Assembly (NCBI GenBank): GCA_900764695.1
Contig: CAAFOY010000070.1
Location: forward strand, 25,009 to 89,008
From: Lachnospiraceae bacterium
Lineage (GTDB): Bacteria > Bacillota_A > Clostridia > Lachnospirales > Lachnospiraceae
Direction: 5' to 3'
DNA length: 64,000 nt
Shown: one piece after another, positions 19,243-27,889 of the stretch
Layout of the letters: every line of letters starts with the position of its first letter
Numbering within the stretch: position 1 is the stretch's first letter
Notes under the pieces: generated by a model
Seen by the model: only the letters and a program-made list of their open reading frames with translations
Database searches by the model: none
Told to the model about the DNA's origin: nothing
Position numbers and translations under genes: made by a program

Positions 19243-21594
19243 TCATTTCTCATGAATATTTGTATTGTATAACTTATATAATCCTGTATCTTTCCTAATC
19301 GTATTATCAAAAGGTATTATCACATTTCCGCACTTTATTAGTCCCATCCCCGACGGAACATTGCTTACAAATTCAAGTTGCGATTCCGATACCCCGACTA
19401 CATCTGCTATTTTTTCTGCGTCTGTATTTGCCTGTTTTAATATTGCAATGAACTCACTGTTTGCAAGCATCGTTGTAACAGTATAGTTCTGCAAAAGGTC
19501 AACCACATTCTGAGTAATTCCAGTACAAAGACCGCCCTGTTTTCTTACTTTCTTCCACAACTGCTGTAAATACTTTGCACTGTATTCTGAATTGAGCAGC
19601 ACATGTATTTCATCAATATAAAGCCAAGTTGCCCTGCCTTTCTGACCGTTCTCAACAATTCTCTGCTGTATTGCCTCCATCATAATAAGCATTGATATCG
19701 GTGCCAGGTCCTGTCCTAAATCCCTGATACCGTATACCGTAAATCTGTTATCCATATCCACGTTTGTCTGATGGTTAAAAATATTAAGGGAGCCTTTTAC
19801 AAATATCTCAAGCGATAATGCAATATCCTTTGCTATTTTCTTCTCCTCTGCATCACTCTGTATTAACAGCTGTTCATAAAAATCTGACATTACCGGAATA
19901 TACTTCTCCCTGCTTCTTGCAATCTCCAGATACATTTCCGTCAAACATCTGTCAATGATGGAACGCTGCTGTGGTGTTAAAGGCTGATTCAGACACTGCT
20001 CACACAGTCCGAACATAAAAGAACATTTTTCCCTTATCCATCCCTTAGAATCCCTTGCATCAAGATTCCACACATCCATATCCAAAGGATTTACATAGTT
20101 ATCAGTATATGTGGACAGATTTACAACCGTACCCCCATATGTTTTTGCAATGTCAAAATATTCCATCATCGGATCGATAACAATTACATCATCTTCACCT
20201 TTTAGGAATACACTACCCATTTCCATCTTGCTGAAAAATGATTTTCCTGAACCCGGAACACCGAATACGAATCCGTTTCCGTTTATCAGCTTCTTTCTGT
20301 TTCCCACATTTATGTTCTTTGAAACCTGATTGATACCGTAATAATTACCTCCATCATCCCTTAATTCCTGTACGTTAAAAGGTACAAGACCTGCAAGGGA
20401 ATTTGTAAGCATTGTTCTCATTGTTTCCACCTGTCTTACACCAATCGGAAGCACCGTATTTAATGCCTCCCTCTGCATAAACTGATGTGTATCAATAGCA
20501 ATTCCGTTACTTTTTCCGATTGTTACAATAGTTTCGCATATACTGTCAAGCTCTGCCTTATCATCTGCCATTACAATAATATTTACTGCGGTATAAAACA
20601 TGCTCTCATCATTTTCCCTGACATTGGTCATCATATCCTCAATGTCCTTTTTCTCCATTCTCTTTGTATATGAAATCTCCGTGGAAAAGTCATTATTTTT
20701 GTTTCTTACCCTCTGCTGTTTTATAATATCCGATTCAACTCCAAGATATTTCTTCTGTAATAACCTTATTGTCATGTCCTTTGGAACCGGTACAACATCT
20801 ATGCTTGTAATCATGTGCACCGGAAGCATTGTTATCGTATTAAGTAACTCCTCTGAAAGACTCTTTGGATATTTCTTAAAGAAAAGTGCCCTGCACACTT
20901 TGTTTTCATCCTCGAAATAATCCTGATGAAACTTTATCATTCCATTGCACAAATCATTTCTGAAATCCCTTCCGATACGTTTTGCCTTCCTGATGTCAAA
21001 GTCAAATTCATCTTCCTTTCCAAGATTATAAAAATCATGAAGAATACGGAGTCTTTCATTTCCGCTTAAAGGCTGAATATCTGTTCCAAGTTCATTAAAT
21101 GCCTTTCTGACATTTACCTCAATCGTTGCAAACTGTGCCTTTGCTTCTTCAAAAGTCTTTCTTTCCACAGTAATTGTCAGATACTTTTCCTGCTCAATTC
21201 CCTGTCTGCCCTCCTTAATCTTTTCCTCGATAATGTCATTGTAAATCTTTCTGAAATCATCAAATTCATCATTTAAGTAAGGAAGCAGTATATATCTTCT
21301 CAAATCCTGCATATCCTTGTTTTTATTGTTAATTGTTATCTTAAAGCAACAGTCAAATGAATTTAAAAACTTACAGTATCTCTGCAAAATGTCTTCCTGC
21401 TCATCATAGGTTGCTGTCGTATAATTGATATCCATAAACTTATATGTCTTTGAATACTTATTATCCAAAACCTTAAAAATACCGTTTTCCGATACTTCCA
21501 TTATTTCTATTGTTTCCTGTATGGACTTCGGGCTTTTGTAAAGCGGTTCTGATGCTTTTTTTAGTTCCCTGAAGCCATCTGAAAATATGCCCAT
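19243..21594 (-). CDS. VirB4/TraE-type conjugation ATPase
   Basis: The 783-residue ATPase has Walker A GVPGSGKSFF near 448 and Walker B WLYIDEIHVLL near 660, the VirB4 layout with a large N-terminal domain. It powers assembly and substrate movement in the type IV secretion channel at the membrane. GGAGG lies 7 nt upstream of the ATG. It is preceded by the PrgI gene 15 nt away. It is the last gene of the virB2-virB6-DUF4313-prgI-virB4 group before the KAP cargo gene. Confidence 0.93.
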   Translation of the reverse strand: MGIFSDGFRELKKASEPLYKSPKSIQETIEIMEVSENGIFKVLDNKYSKTYKFMDINYTTATYDEQEDILQRYCKFLNSFDCCFKITINNKNKDMQDLRRYILLPYLNDEFDDFRKIYNDIIEEKIKEGRQGIEQEKYLTITVERKTFEEAKAQFATIEVNVRKAFNELGTDIQPLSGNERLRILHDFYNLGKEDEFDFDIRKAKRIGRDFRNDLCNGMIKFHQDYFEDENKVCRALFFKKYPKSLSEELLNTITMLPVHMITSIDVVPVPKDMTIRLLQKKYLGVESDIIKQQRVRNKNNDFSTEISYTKRMEKKDIEDMMTNVRENDESMFYTAVNIIVMADDKAELDSICETIVTIGKSNGIAIDTHQFMQREALNTVLPIGVRQVETMRTMLTNSLAGLVPFNVQELRDDGGNYYGINQVSKNINVGNRKKLINGNGFVFGVPGSGKSFFSKMEMGSVFLKGEDDVIVIDPMMEYFDIAKTYGGTVVNLSTYTDNYVNPLDMDVWNLDARDSKGWIREKCSFMFGLCEQCLNQPLTPQQRSIIDRCLTEMYLEIARSREKYIPVMSDFYEQLLIQSDAEEKKIAKDIALSLEIFVKGSLNIFNHQTNVDMDNRFTVYGIRDLGQDLAPISMLIMMEAIQQRIVENGQKGRATWLYIDEIHVLLNSEYSAKYLQQLWKKVRKQGGLCTGITQNVVDLLQNYTVTTMLANSEFIAILKQANTDAEKIADVVGVSESQLEFVSNVPSGMGLIKCGNVIIPFDNTIRKDTGLYKLYNTNIHEK

Positions 21595-21609
21595 TCTTAT
21601 CCTCCTCTT

Positions 21610-22122
21610 CTATAAAAATTTACAGCCACAGGCAATGCCTATGGCTGCAATCACTACTGCTGTGCTTAATATCAGCACTTTTATCATTTTCTTTTTTGAT
21701 TTTTCAAAACTGTCCTTTTTATCTGTTTCAGTTCCGGTGCTTTTTCCTTCTGTTCCTATTTCGGTTTTCTTCTTTTCTGCCTCCATCTCCAACGCCACAT
21801 CTTTTAACTCCGATACGTTTTCCGTTGACCTGTATATTAACGGTTTTACCTTAAACATGAAATGTATTCTTTTTTTCATCATCTGCATAAAGCTCATTCC
21901 GTTAAACGAATAAAATCCGCTGAGTGCAATCGGGGCAACGACAGGTATTGCAATATATGCTGATACCGTAAGTCCCACTTTTTTATAAGAAATCAAAACG
22001 ATTGCACCTCCAACCAGTACACTTAACACCGAATCAATCAGCTGTTTTGCGGTAAGACCTAAAACTACCGATTCCTGAAACTTATCTATGTCCCTGTTTA
22101 TTTCTACTGACACGTTAATCAC
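21610..22122 (-). CDS. PrgI-family T4SS membrane protein
   Basis: The 170-residue protein begins with the PrgI-type stretch NRDIDKFQESVVLGLTAKQL, followed by two membrane segments (about residues 30-72), a charged region, and a third hydrophobic tail segment near 148-170. PrgI proteins are VirB3-like inner components of Gram-positive type IV secretion systems. It starts with GTG; a second GTG three codons on fits better the AGGTAGG site. It follows the DUF4313 gene directly and precedes virB4, as in Tn1549. Confidence 0.82.
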   Translation of the reverse strand: MINVSVEINRDIDKFQESVVLGLTAKQLIDSVLSVLVGGAIVLISYKKVGLTVSAYIAIPVVAPIALSGFYSFNGMSFMQMMKKRIHFMFKVKPLIYRSTENVSELKDVALEMEAEKKKTEIGTEGKSTGTETDKKDSFEKSKKKMIKVLILSTAVVIAAIGIACGCKFL

Positions 22123-22515
22123 CTACCTTGTCTTTTCTTCCTGTTTTTCTCTGTTAGCGTCTATGCCGCTCTCATATTTCTCCATCTGCTTGGGACAGAG
22201 TTCCCTCAATTTATCCACATTAAAAACATAAAGGGGATATTCACAAAAGCCGCTTCTAAGTGTAAGCCCTGTAAACTCCCCTAAATCATTATCCTTTATG
22301 AATTTTTCCATCTCCGGCATATTGTTGGTATCAACATAACCGCAGTATTTTGGAACATCAACCAGATTTACGGTTACGTTTCCATACGGTTCTGGATATT
22401 CTCCCTGTGTATTTATCAGTTCAAGAAATATATTGCCATTATCCGCATATTGACTCATTGTAAGCTCTACTGTTTCTTCTCCCCATTTTGATTCATATAT
22501 CATCTGTTTTGCCAT
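22123..22515 (-). CDS. DUF4313-type protein of the transfer operon
   Basis: This 130-residue soluble protein matches what is known of DUF4313 proteins, which sit in the same place in Tn1549-like transfer operons: an N-terminal strand-rich part with VELTMSQYADNGNIFLEL, then EPYGNVTVNL and a C-terminal EYPLYVFN. Function is unknown. GGAGG lies upstream of the ATG, and the stop abuts the PrgI start. Confidence 0.7.
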   Translation of the reverse strand: MAKQMIYESKWGEETVELTMSQYADNGNIFLELINTQGEYPEPYGNVTVNLVDVPKYCGYVDTNNMPEMEKFIKDNDLGEFTGLTLRSGFCEYPLYVFNVDKLRELCPKQMEKYESGIDANREKQEEKTR

Positions 22516-22531
22516 TATCTGCTTCCTCCTC

Positions 22532-23374
22532 TTATAATCCTAATGCTTTGCCTGTTAATCCCTGTGCTCCTTTGACCGTTCCTACCGTAAGTGCAATGGA
22601 AAACGTCATTTCGCACAGATAAATAAGTGTCTGCGTCCAGTCTGCATATTCTCCCGTAAACGATGGCAGTCCCGAATTAATGACTGCATTGCATACAATA
22701 ATTGCAAGTGCCATTGTGACTGCTTCAAAAACCACAGACAGAAAATACCTTGCATAAGATGCTGCCGTATGGCTTACCATTCTATTTCCGCTTACAGTGG
22801 AAAATGCAATTGCTCCAAACGGAACAATTATCAGTATTTTTAAAAATCTGAAATATACCGTGTATATCAGGAAAAAACCGCAGACAATAATAACGATTGA
22901 CAGTATTGATGCGAGTATCAGCATTACAAGGCTGGCACCAAATCCAAGATTCTTAATTACTTCTGCCTGCGTGCTGTTTATCGTAAGTTCAGTCATGTTT
23001 CCTGCACTGAGCAGCTTTACCAGATTACCTGCTGAACTGAAAAATGCTTTCATGATGGTTACGTTATTGGCAACCAGCCACTCAGCAATTCCTACTCTCA
23101 TAAGCATTCTTAATATCACTTCAAATCTCATGTCCTCTTTAATGTCCACACTTTCCGAACAGAAACCGATAACAAAGAAAAGAACCACAAGTGAAGAACC
23201 TACCCCGACAAATATCGGCTCAATGCTCTCCACTGCACTCCACGGTCCTCCGCCCTTAAACGATTCAGGTGACTGACCTAAAAGTGAGAACACTAGTGAT
23301 ACCTGATTGTTCCAGAACCCAAATACCATCTCCAAAAGATCAAGTATCTGCTGTCCAAGTTTAAATATGTCCAA
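22532..23374 (-). CDS. VirB6/TrbL-like conjugal transfer membrane protein
   Basis: The 280-residue protein has about six hydrophobic segments (about 50-70, 90-105, 145-175, 180-200, 210-230, 245-275), the layout of VirB6/TrbL channel proteins of the CD1112 type. It would form the inner-membrane channel. It starts with TTG behind GAGGTGATG. It lies between the VirB2-like and DUF4313 genes. Confidence 0.82.
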   Translation of the reverse strand: MDIFKLGQQILDLLEMVFGFWNNQVSLVFSLLGQSPESFKGGGPWSAVESIEPIFVGVGSSLVVLFFVIGFCSESVDIKEDMRFEVILRMLMRVGIAEWLVANNVTIMKAFFSSAGNLVKLLSAGNMTELTINSTQAEVIKNLGFGASLVMLILASILSIVIIVCGFFLIYTVYFRFLKILIIVPFGAIAFSTVSGNRMVSHTAASYARYFLSVVFEAVTMALAIIVCNAVINSGLPSFTGEYADWTQTLIYLCEMTFSIALTVGTVKGAQGLTGKALGL

Positions 23375-23408
23375 CTTTCATCACCTCTCTTTCTCCGACA
23401 TTTCCATA

Positions 23409-23780
23409 CTAAAATCCCAAAATTCCAAGAACGGATGATATACCTGCCATCATTACTCCTGCCACAATTCCTTTCAGTGCCGAGTTCATTGTGGAGGAAT
23501 CCTGCTGCTGATAAGCCTGTGCAAACTCCATTACATTTTTTGCAAGAATAATTACACCTATCGCCCCAATAATCGCGATGACAAGTGTTTTCAGGTTATC
23601 AAGCGGTTTTGTAACGGAACTTGTGTCTGCTGCCATTACATTTGTACATTCAATCGCTGTCATTGTTATCACACCCGATACTGCAGGTATGATGTTCTTC
23701 CTTACTCTGTTTATAAATCTTTTCATTCTGTTCTTCTCCACCACTCTGTTATCTGGTGTTAAAATATTTTCTTTTTCCAT
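23409..23780 (-). CDS. Maff2-family small T4SS membrane protein (VirB2-like)
   Basis: This 123-residue protein has a basic N-terminus, a hydrophobic segment (about 26-45), and a C-terminal pair of hydrophobic helices (about 58-80 and 100-123) that match the Maff2 family, typical of clostridial conjugative elements. By size, topology and position it is the VirB2/pilin-like subunit. The start at 23780 has AAGGAG about 9 nt upstream; an upstream TTG start at 23867 has no clear site. It is the first gene of the channel group after a terminator and cargo genes. Confidence 0.78.
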   Translation of the reverse strand: MEKENILTPDNRVVEKNRMKRFINRVRKNIIPAVSGVITMTAIECTNVMAADTSSVTKPLDNLKTLVIAIIGAIGVIILAKNVMEFAQAYQQQDSSTMNSALKGIVAGVMMAGISSVLGILGF

Positions 23781-23937
23781 ATCATTTTGCTCCTTCTTCA
23801 TAAAATAAGCCGATACAAGGTCTCCCTCATACCGGCTGTTAGTAGTAAATATATAATAATCAGGCAATGCCTGTTGTATTGATTAGTAGGGCTTTCCCCG
23901 ATGTGTTTATGCTGTAACCACCCCCTCTTTATGGCAC

Positions 23938-23971
23938 GAAAAAAGCACCTCAACCCTATGGCTAAAGTGCT
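23938..23971 (-). terminator. Hairpin terminator between cargo genes and the VirB2-like gene
   Basis: AGCACCTCAACCC and GGCTAAAGTGCT form a stem around ATA with some G-U pairs; on the minus strand a run of six U follows. It would stop transcription coming from the VirD4-PLD-DUF3795 side, so the channel genes likely need their own promoter. Confidence 0.75.
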
Positions 23972-24024
23972 CTTGAATATCTTTATCTACTTTTAAATGA
24001 AATTAATCACAAACCGAAATTTGT

Positions 24025-24318
24025 CTATTTCTTTTTAGAATATAAGTTTGCCAATTCAGTTAATTCTTCTACCATATTTTCCCTCCAAATTACTTTTTGA
24101 ATAAGCCACTCACAAGGAAATTCTTCACATAATCCACAGAATTGGACATTATGTTCTCTTGCACATTTATGTATTGGACAGCCGTCGGATAATGTCCATT
24201 CCATACAATGCCCATCAGACTCTATACAACCTTGACAACTGCCATTTTCTTTTTTCTTACACCCTACACAGCATTCTCCACAAGCAGTAATTGTTGTAAA
24301 ATCTATATTATTTCTCAT
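24025..24318 (-). CDS. DUF3795-type cysteine-rich protein
   Basis: The 97-residue protein holds eleven cysteines in CGECCVGC, CQGC, CPIHKC and CGLCEEFPC, the DUF3795 pattern, probably binding zinc or a metal cluster. Function is unknown. It has a weak GAGGG site. It is the last gene of a cargo group (PLD nuclease, unknown protein, this one) lying between virD4 and the VirB2-like gene. Confidence 0.75.
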   Translation of the reverse strand: MRNNIDFTTITACGECCVGCKKKENGSCQGCIESDGHCMEWTLSDGCPIHKCAREHNVQFCGLCEEFPCEWLIQKVIWRENMVEELTELANLYSKKK

Positions 24319-24434
24319 ATTCTCGCCCTCACTAATTCAAATTTGATATCACTAAAAAATCTTTTAAATAAACATTATCATTATACCTTTATTTTTTTCA
24401 TTAAAAAATTTTTTTCAATATCATTATGTTTTCA

Positions 24435-24992
24435 TTATAGCTCTTCTATCTCCACAAACCACTCCGACTTAATGTGTGCATCATCCGAAAGTCTTAATAT
24501 GAGATTCTCATCACATATAAAACTACTTTCAATCCATTCATCATATAATCTTAATATTGCCTGCTTCAAAAATTCTACTGTCTTTTCGCAATCAGTTTTT
24601 GGTGGATTATTTATATCAAAAATCACTTCTGACAAAGGAATTAAATACTCCATACAATAATATTTACTATTATTACAATAATCAGAAATCATTCCATTAA
24701 TACCAAGAAGCCATTCAATGTTTTGCATTATTTCAGGACCACTGGATAATACATTATAATAATTGTTTTTTTCTAAATATGACCTAAAAGCAAATCCATT
24801 TACACAATAATCCTGAGCAGTATTATATCCTAGCCTAGATCTTACATAATATATGTTACCACCATCATACTTAAATTCATTATCTAATGGTTGTAACTCC
24901 CCCTTATAAAACATATTAATATGACCCTCTCCTTTTTCAAATGTTACGTTATGCTTTTTAAAAAATTTAGATATTGAAGTATCTTCTAACAA
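24435..24992 (-). CDS. Hypothetical protein, start probably lost
   Basis: The open frame of 185 codons from 24992 has no recognised family; it contains two Trp, many Tyr/Asn and an acidic C-terminus, and looks globular. The first ATG/TTG codons have no ribosome binding site, and protein-like codons (PFDNCDKSIDEYLVSDF) continue upstream to a stop, without a start codon. This suggests the 5' end was truncated or the gene is decayed. It lies between the PLD-type and DUF3795 genes. Confidence 0.5.
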   Translation of the reverse strand: MLEDTSISKFFKKHNVTFEKGEGHINMFYKGELQPLDNEFKYDGGNIYYVRSRLGYNTAQDYCVNGFAFRSYLEKNNYYNVLSSGPEIMQNIEWLLGINGMISDYCNNSKYYCMEYLIPLSEVIFDINNPPKTDCEKTVEFLKQAILRLYDEWIESSFICDENLILRLSDDAHIKSEWFVEIEEL

Positions 24993-25123
24993 AAAATCTG
25001 ATACTAAATATTCATCAATACTTTTATCACAATTATCGAATGGCTAATCCCCATCGTCTTTCTTTCCAACAAAAGTTCTTTCCACTATATAATTCAGTCA
25101 ATTAAGTTGGTTCCTTTAGTCTG

Positions 25124-26005
25124 TCACATAATTTCATATTCATCCTGAACATATGAATTGGTTCCCCTTTCTTTCCAAATAACCTTATAAATAAATTCTC
25201 CGTCATGTTTATTGAACCACTTCCATTCTTTCACACCAACAGCATGAATAATTGGCATTCCCATTCTATTGTTTCTAACAAGTGATAAATAATTTGCAAC
25301 CACAAAATCTTGTTGTGCTATCAGTTGATAATATGTAGTTTCATCACCACTTTCTTTAGCTGCCCAAATATCATCTTCAAATTGATGAATACTTCCTACA
25401 TATTCGTTATAAACACTAGCATCATAATAGTCCGTATAAACTATTTTTTGCTGACAACCACATTGTTGTACTATATCAATTTTTGTTTGATAATTACCCT
25501 CTACTTCCATAAATAAAATATTTATAATTGGATTCTTGCAAATACTACAATATGACGGATGGAGAAGTAATTGGATATCAGTTTTACTCAAATTCCAAAG
25601 TGCCTTGAATTCGAGTAAATAATTATTTACAAAGGATACCTCATCACATATATTTAAATCCTCAATATTTCTAATATTGGCATTTTGAGTCCAATTAAAT
25701 GAACCAAACATACATAAATGTTTATCTATAACGCAAAATTTATGATGCATGATTCCAGCAAAGCTAACTAACCTTATATCAGCACCTCTCTCATTCAAAT
25801 GCTCTATATGCTTTATATAACGTAAATTATTACAATCATTATTTAACAAGATTTCTATTTTCACACCTCGATTGAGTAATTCTTCTAAAACATACCCATA
25901 ATGATTAAAATTAATCCACGCTACTGCTGCTTTAATGCTTATTTCAGCTTTTCTTAGTTCACATATAGCAATACTTTCTAAATTCGTAAAATAGCAATTA
26001 ATCAA
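25124..26005 (-). CDS. PLD-superfamily protein with one HKD motif
   Basis: The 293-residue protein carries one HxKxxxxD motif, in HHKFCVIDKHLCMFGSFNWT (about residues 108-127), as in Nuc/cardiolipin-hydrolase-type phospholipase D proteins that act as dimers, many of which are nucleases. A pair of Cys (YCSICKNP; QQCGCQQK) lies in the C-terminal half and may form a zinc ribbon. It probably starts with TTG at 26005 behind AAGGAAGAG. It is encoded downstream of virD4 in a cargo position. It may be a DNA/RNA cutting defence or anti-competitor protein, but this is inferred. Confidence 0.75.
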   Translation of the reverse strand: MINCYFTNLESIAICELRKAEISIKAAVAWINFNHYGYVLEELLNRGVKIEILLNNDCNNLRYIKHIEHLNERGADIRLVSFAGIMHHKFCVIDKHLCMFGSFNWTQNANIRNIEDLNICDEVSFVNNYLLEFKALWNLSKTDIQLLLHPSYCSICKNPIINILFMEVEGNYQTKIDIVQQCGCQQKIVYTDYYDASVYNEYVGSIHQFEDDIWAAKESGDETTYYQLIAQQDFVVANYLSLVRNNRMGMPIIHAVGVKEWKWFNKHDGEFIYKVIWKERGTNSYVQDEYEIM

Positions 26006-26112
26006 ATTCTCTTCCTTCCTAAATACGCGATTTAGTACATTTTAATAAATTCTAAATCTTTATTTCACATAAGCACATTATATCATACCAAATGTGCTTA
26101 TACGATTGCTTT

Positions 26113-27776
26113 TTACTGCCTTCTTATTATCTTTCTAAACTGTTCCGCCGACATCTCCGGATAAAAATATTCCATGATTCTTTCTCTTGGTATACCGTCA
26201 GCCATTGCCTTCTTCATTTCTGCCTTATGCTCCTCAGAATAATTCCAATGCAGAACACGGTTTGCAATTGTGTCCTCCCAATCTGGTTTCTTCCTGTCTT
26301 TGATTATTACCATATTGTTGCCACCATTTCCATCAGTTGAACTGCTTTGTTCTTCATCATCTGCATACTCAAGTTCTTTTTGCTGCTCCATATTGAATTT
26401 TGCTTTCTGCTCTTTTTCATCAAGCATTGTAAATCTTTTTCCAAGCTCATTATCTTCAATCATCATCAATTCGTCATAATCAAGTTTGTCAATGTAGACA
26501 TTTTCTCCCTTATCTTTTAACCTTTCAAAATATGCAAGCGACTGTGTGTTCAGGATTTCAAAAGGAGGACCGATAACGACCGAATCCTCCTTTTTGGTGT
26601 GTATATATGCTTTTCCTTTACCATCGGCAGTCCATGCAAATGCAGGATGTTTAAACGGAATAAATTTATTATCCACAATGGGATCAAATCCCCTTATAAA
26701 TATCAGGCATTTTTTATTGTCTAACTTTCTTGCCTCATCAGGTGTCATAAGTTCTCTGCCAAGAACATCGAAGTTTCTTGAACTGCTTCCCTGTCTGCCT
26801 CTTGTTTCACCGCTTGATTTTTTGTCAATTGTTCCTTTTCCAAGAAGCTCTGAAATATATTTGTGCGTACTTTGTTCGTTTCCGCCAAGATATATAAGGC
26901 TGTCACAATTCCCCGGAATTGTCTCCCATGTGTCTTTAAACAATGCTTTAATCTGCGCAAGATTCTGTATAATAATAACAGAACTTATTTCCCTGCTTCG
27001 CATTGTTGATAACAAGGAACAGAAATCATCCGGAAGTGCCACATTTGCAAACTCATCAAGCATAAATGTAACGTGTATTGGTAGTCTTCCACCGAAATTA
27101 AAATCTGCCTGATAATAAAGTTCCTGAAAAATCTGAGTATACAACATACCAATAATGAAATTGTAAGATTTATCTGAGTCAGGAATTACACAGAACAATG
27201 CTGTTTTTGTTTCACAGTCTCCGTTTACACCGATTCCTATATCTGCAAGATTCATTTCATCCTTTGACAAAATCCTTAATATTTTCCTGTTTTCAAGAAA
27301 TGCAAGTCTTGAATTGGCACTAATAATAATGGAACGCACCGTATCTCCTGCACCCCTCATACATTTTTTGTACTGCTTTACGGCAGGATGGTTTGCACCT
27401 AACGGACTTGTTTCTTCAAGCACACTCATTATGGCATCAAGTTGTGACGGTTTTCCCTGCTCCTTTACCTCAGCTTTTCCCATAAGTTTAAGCACTGTTT
27501 CAAAATTCCTCTCATTCTTCGGTACCTCAAGCCATACATAATAAAACAATGCCTGTAAAAACATTCCCTCAGCTTTTTCCCAGAACGGATCTGCCGAGGA
27601 TGTTCCTTTTGGCGTTGTGTTTGCAATAAGATTTGTTATCAGTTTTATCACATCTGTTTCTTCCCTGATATATGAAAACGGATTGTAACAGTCCGACTGT
27701 TCCATATCTATAAGATTGATGACCTTAACATTATAACCGTTGTTTTTAAGCATCTCCCCGGTGCTTCTTAAAATCT
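26113..27776 (-). CDS. VirD4/TraG coupling protein, 3' exon
   Basis: This exon encodes about 553 C-terminal residues of the coupling ATPase. It begins with ILRSTGEMLKNNGY and carries the Walker B block VTFMLDEFANV and QNLAQIKALF, followed by an acidic, Gln/Glu-rich tail. Joined to 30452-30968 by splicing out the intron, the frame is continuous and yields a 726-residue protein of normal VirD4 layout. Coupling proteins bring the relaxase-DNA complex to the channel at the membrane. Without splicing the exon could be translated only from the ATG at 27753, which would lack Walker A. Confidence 0.9.
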
Positions 27777-27825
27777 ATAGCAATAGGTAAGGATTTGATA
27801 TTATCTCCACCTTTTCCCCTGCTCT

Positions 27826-27860
27826 ACACCGTACGTGAGACTTTCGCCTCATACGGCGTG
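27826..27860 (-). ncRNA. Group II intron domain V
   Basis: The catalytic hairpin is visible: GCCGTATGAGGC, GAAA tetraloop and a partner containing CTCACGTACGGT, with the bulge usual for domain V. It lies 50 nt from the 3' splice site, as expected. Confidence 0.88.
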
Positions 27861-27889
27861 CCATCATACATTTGCAAATTATTTATTGT

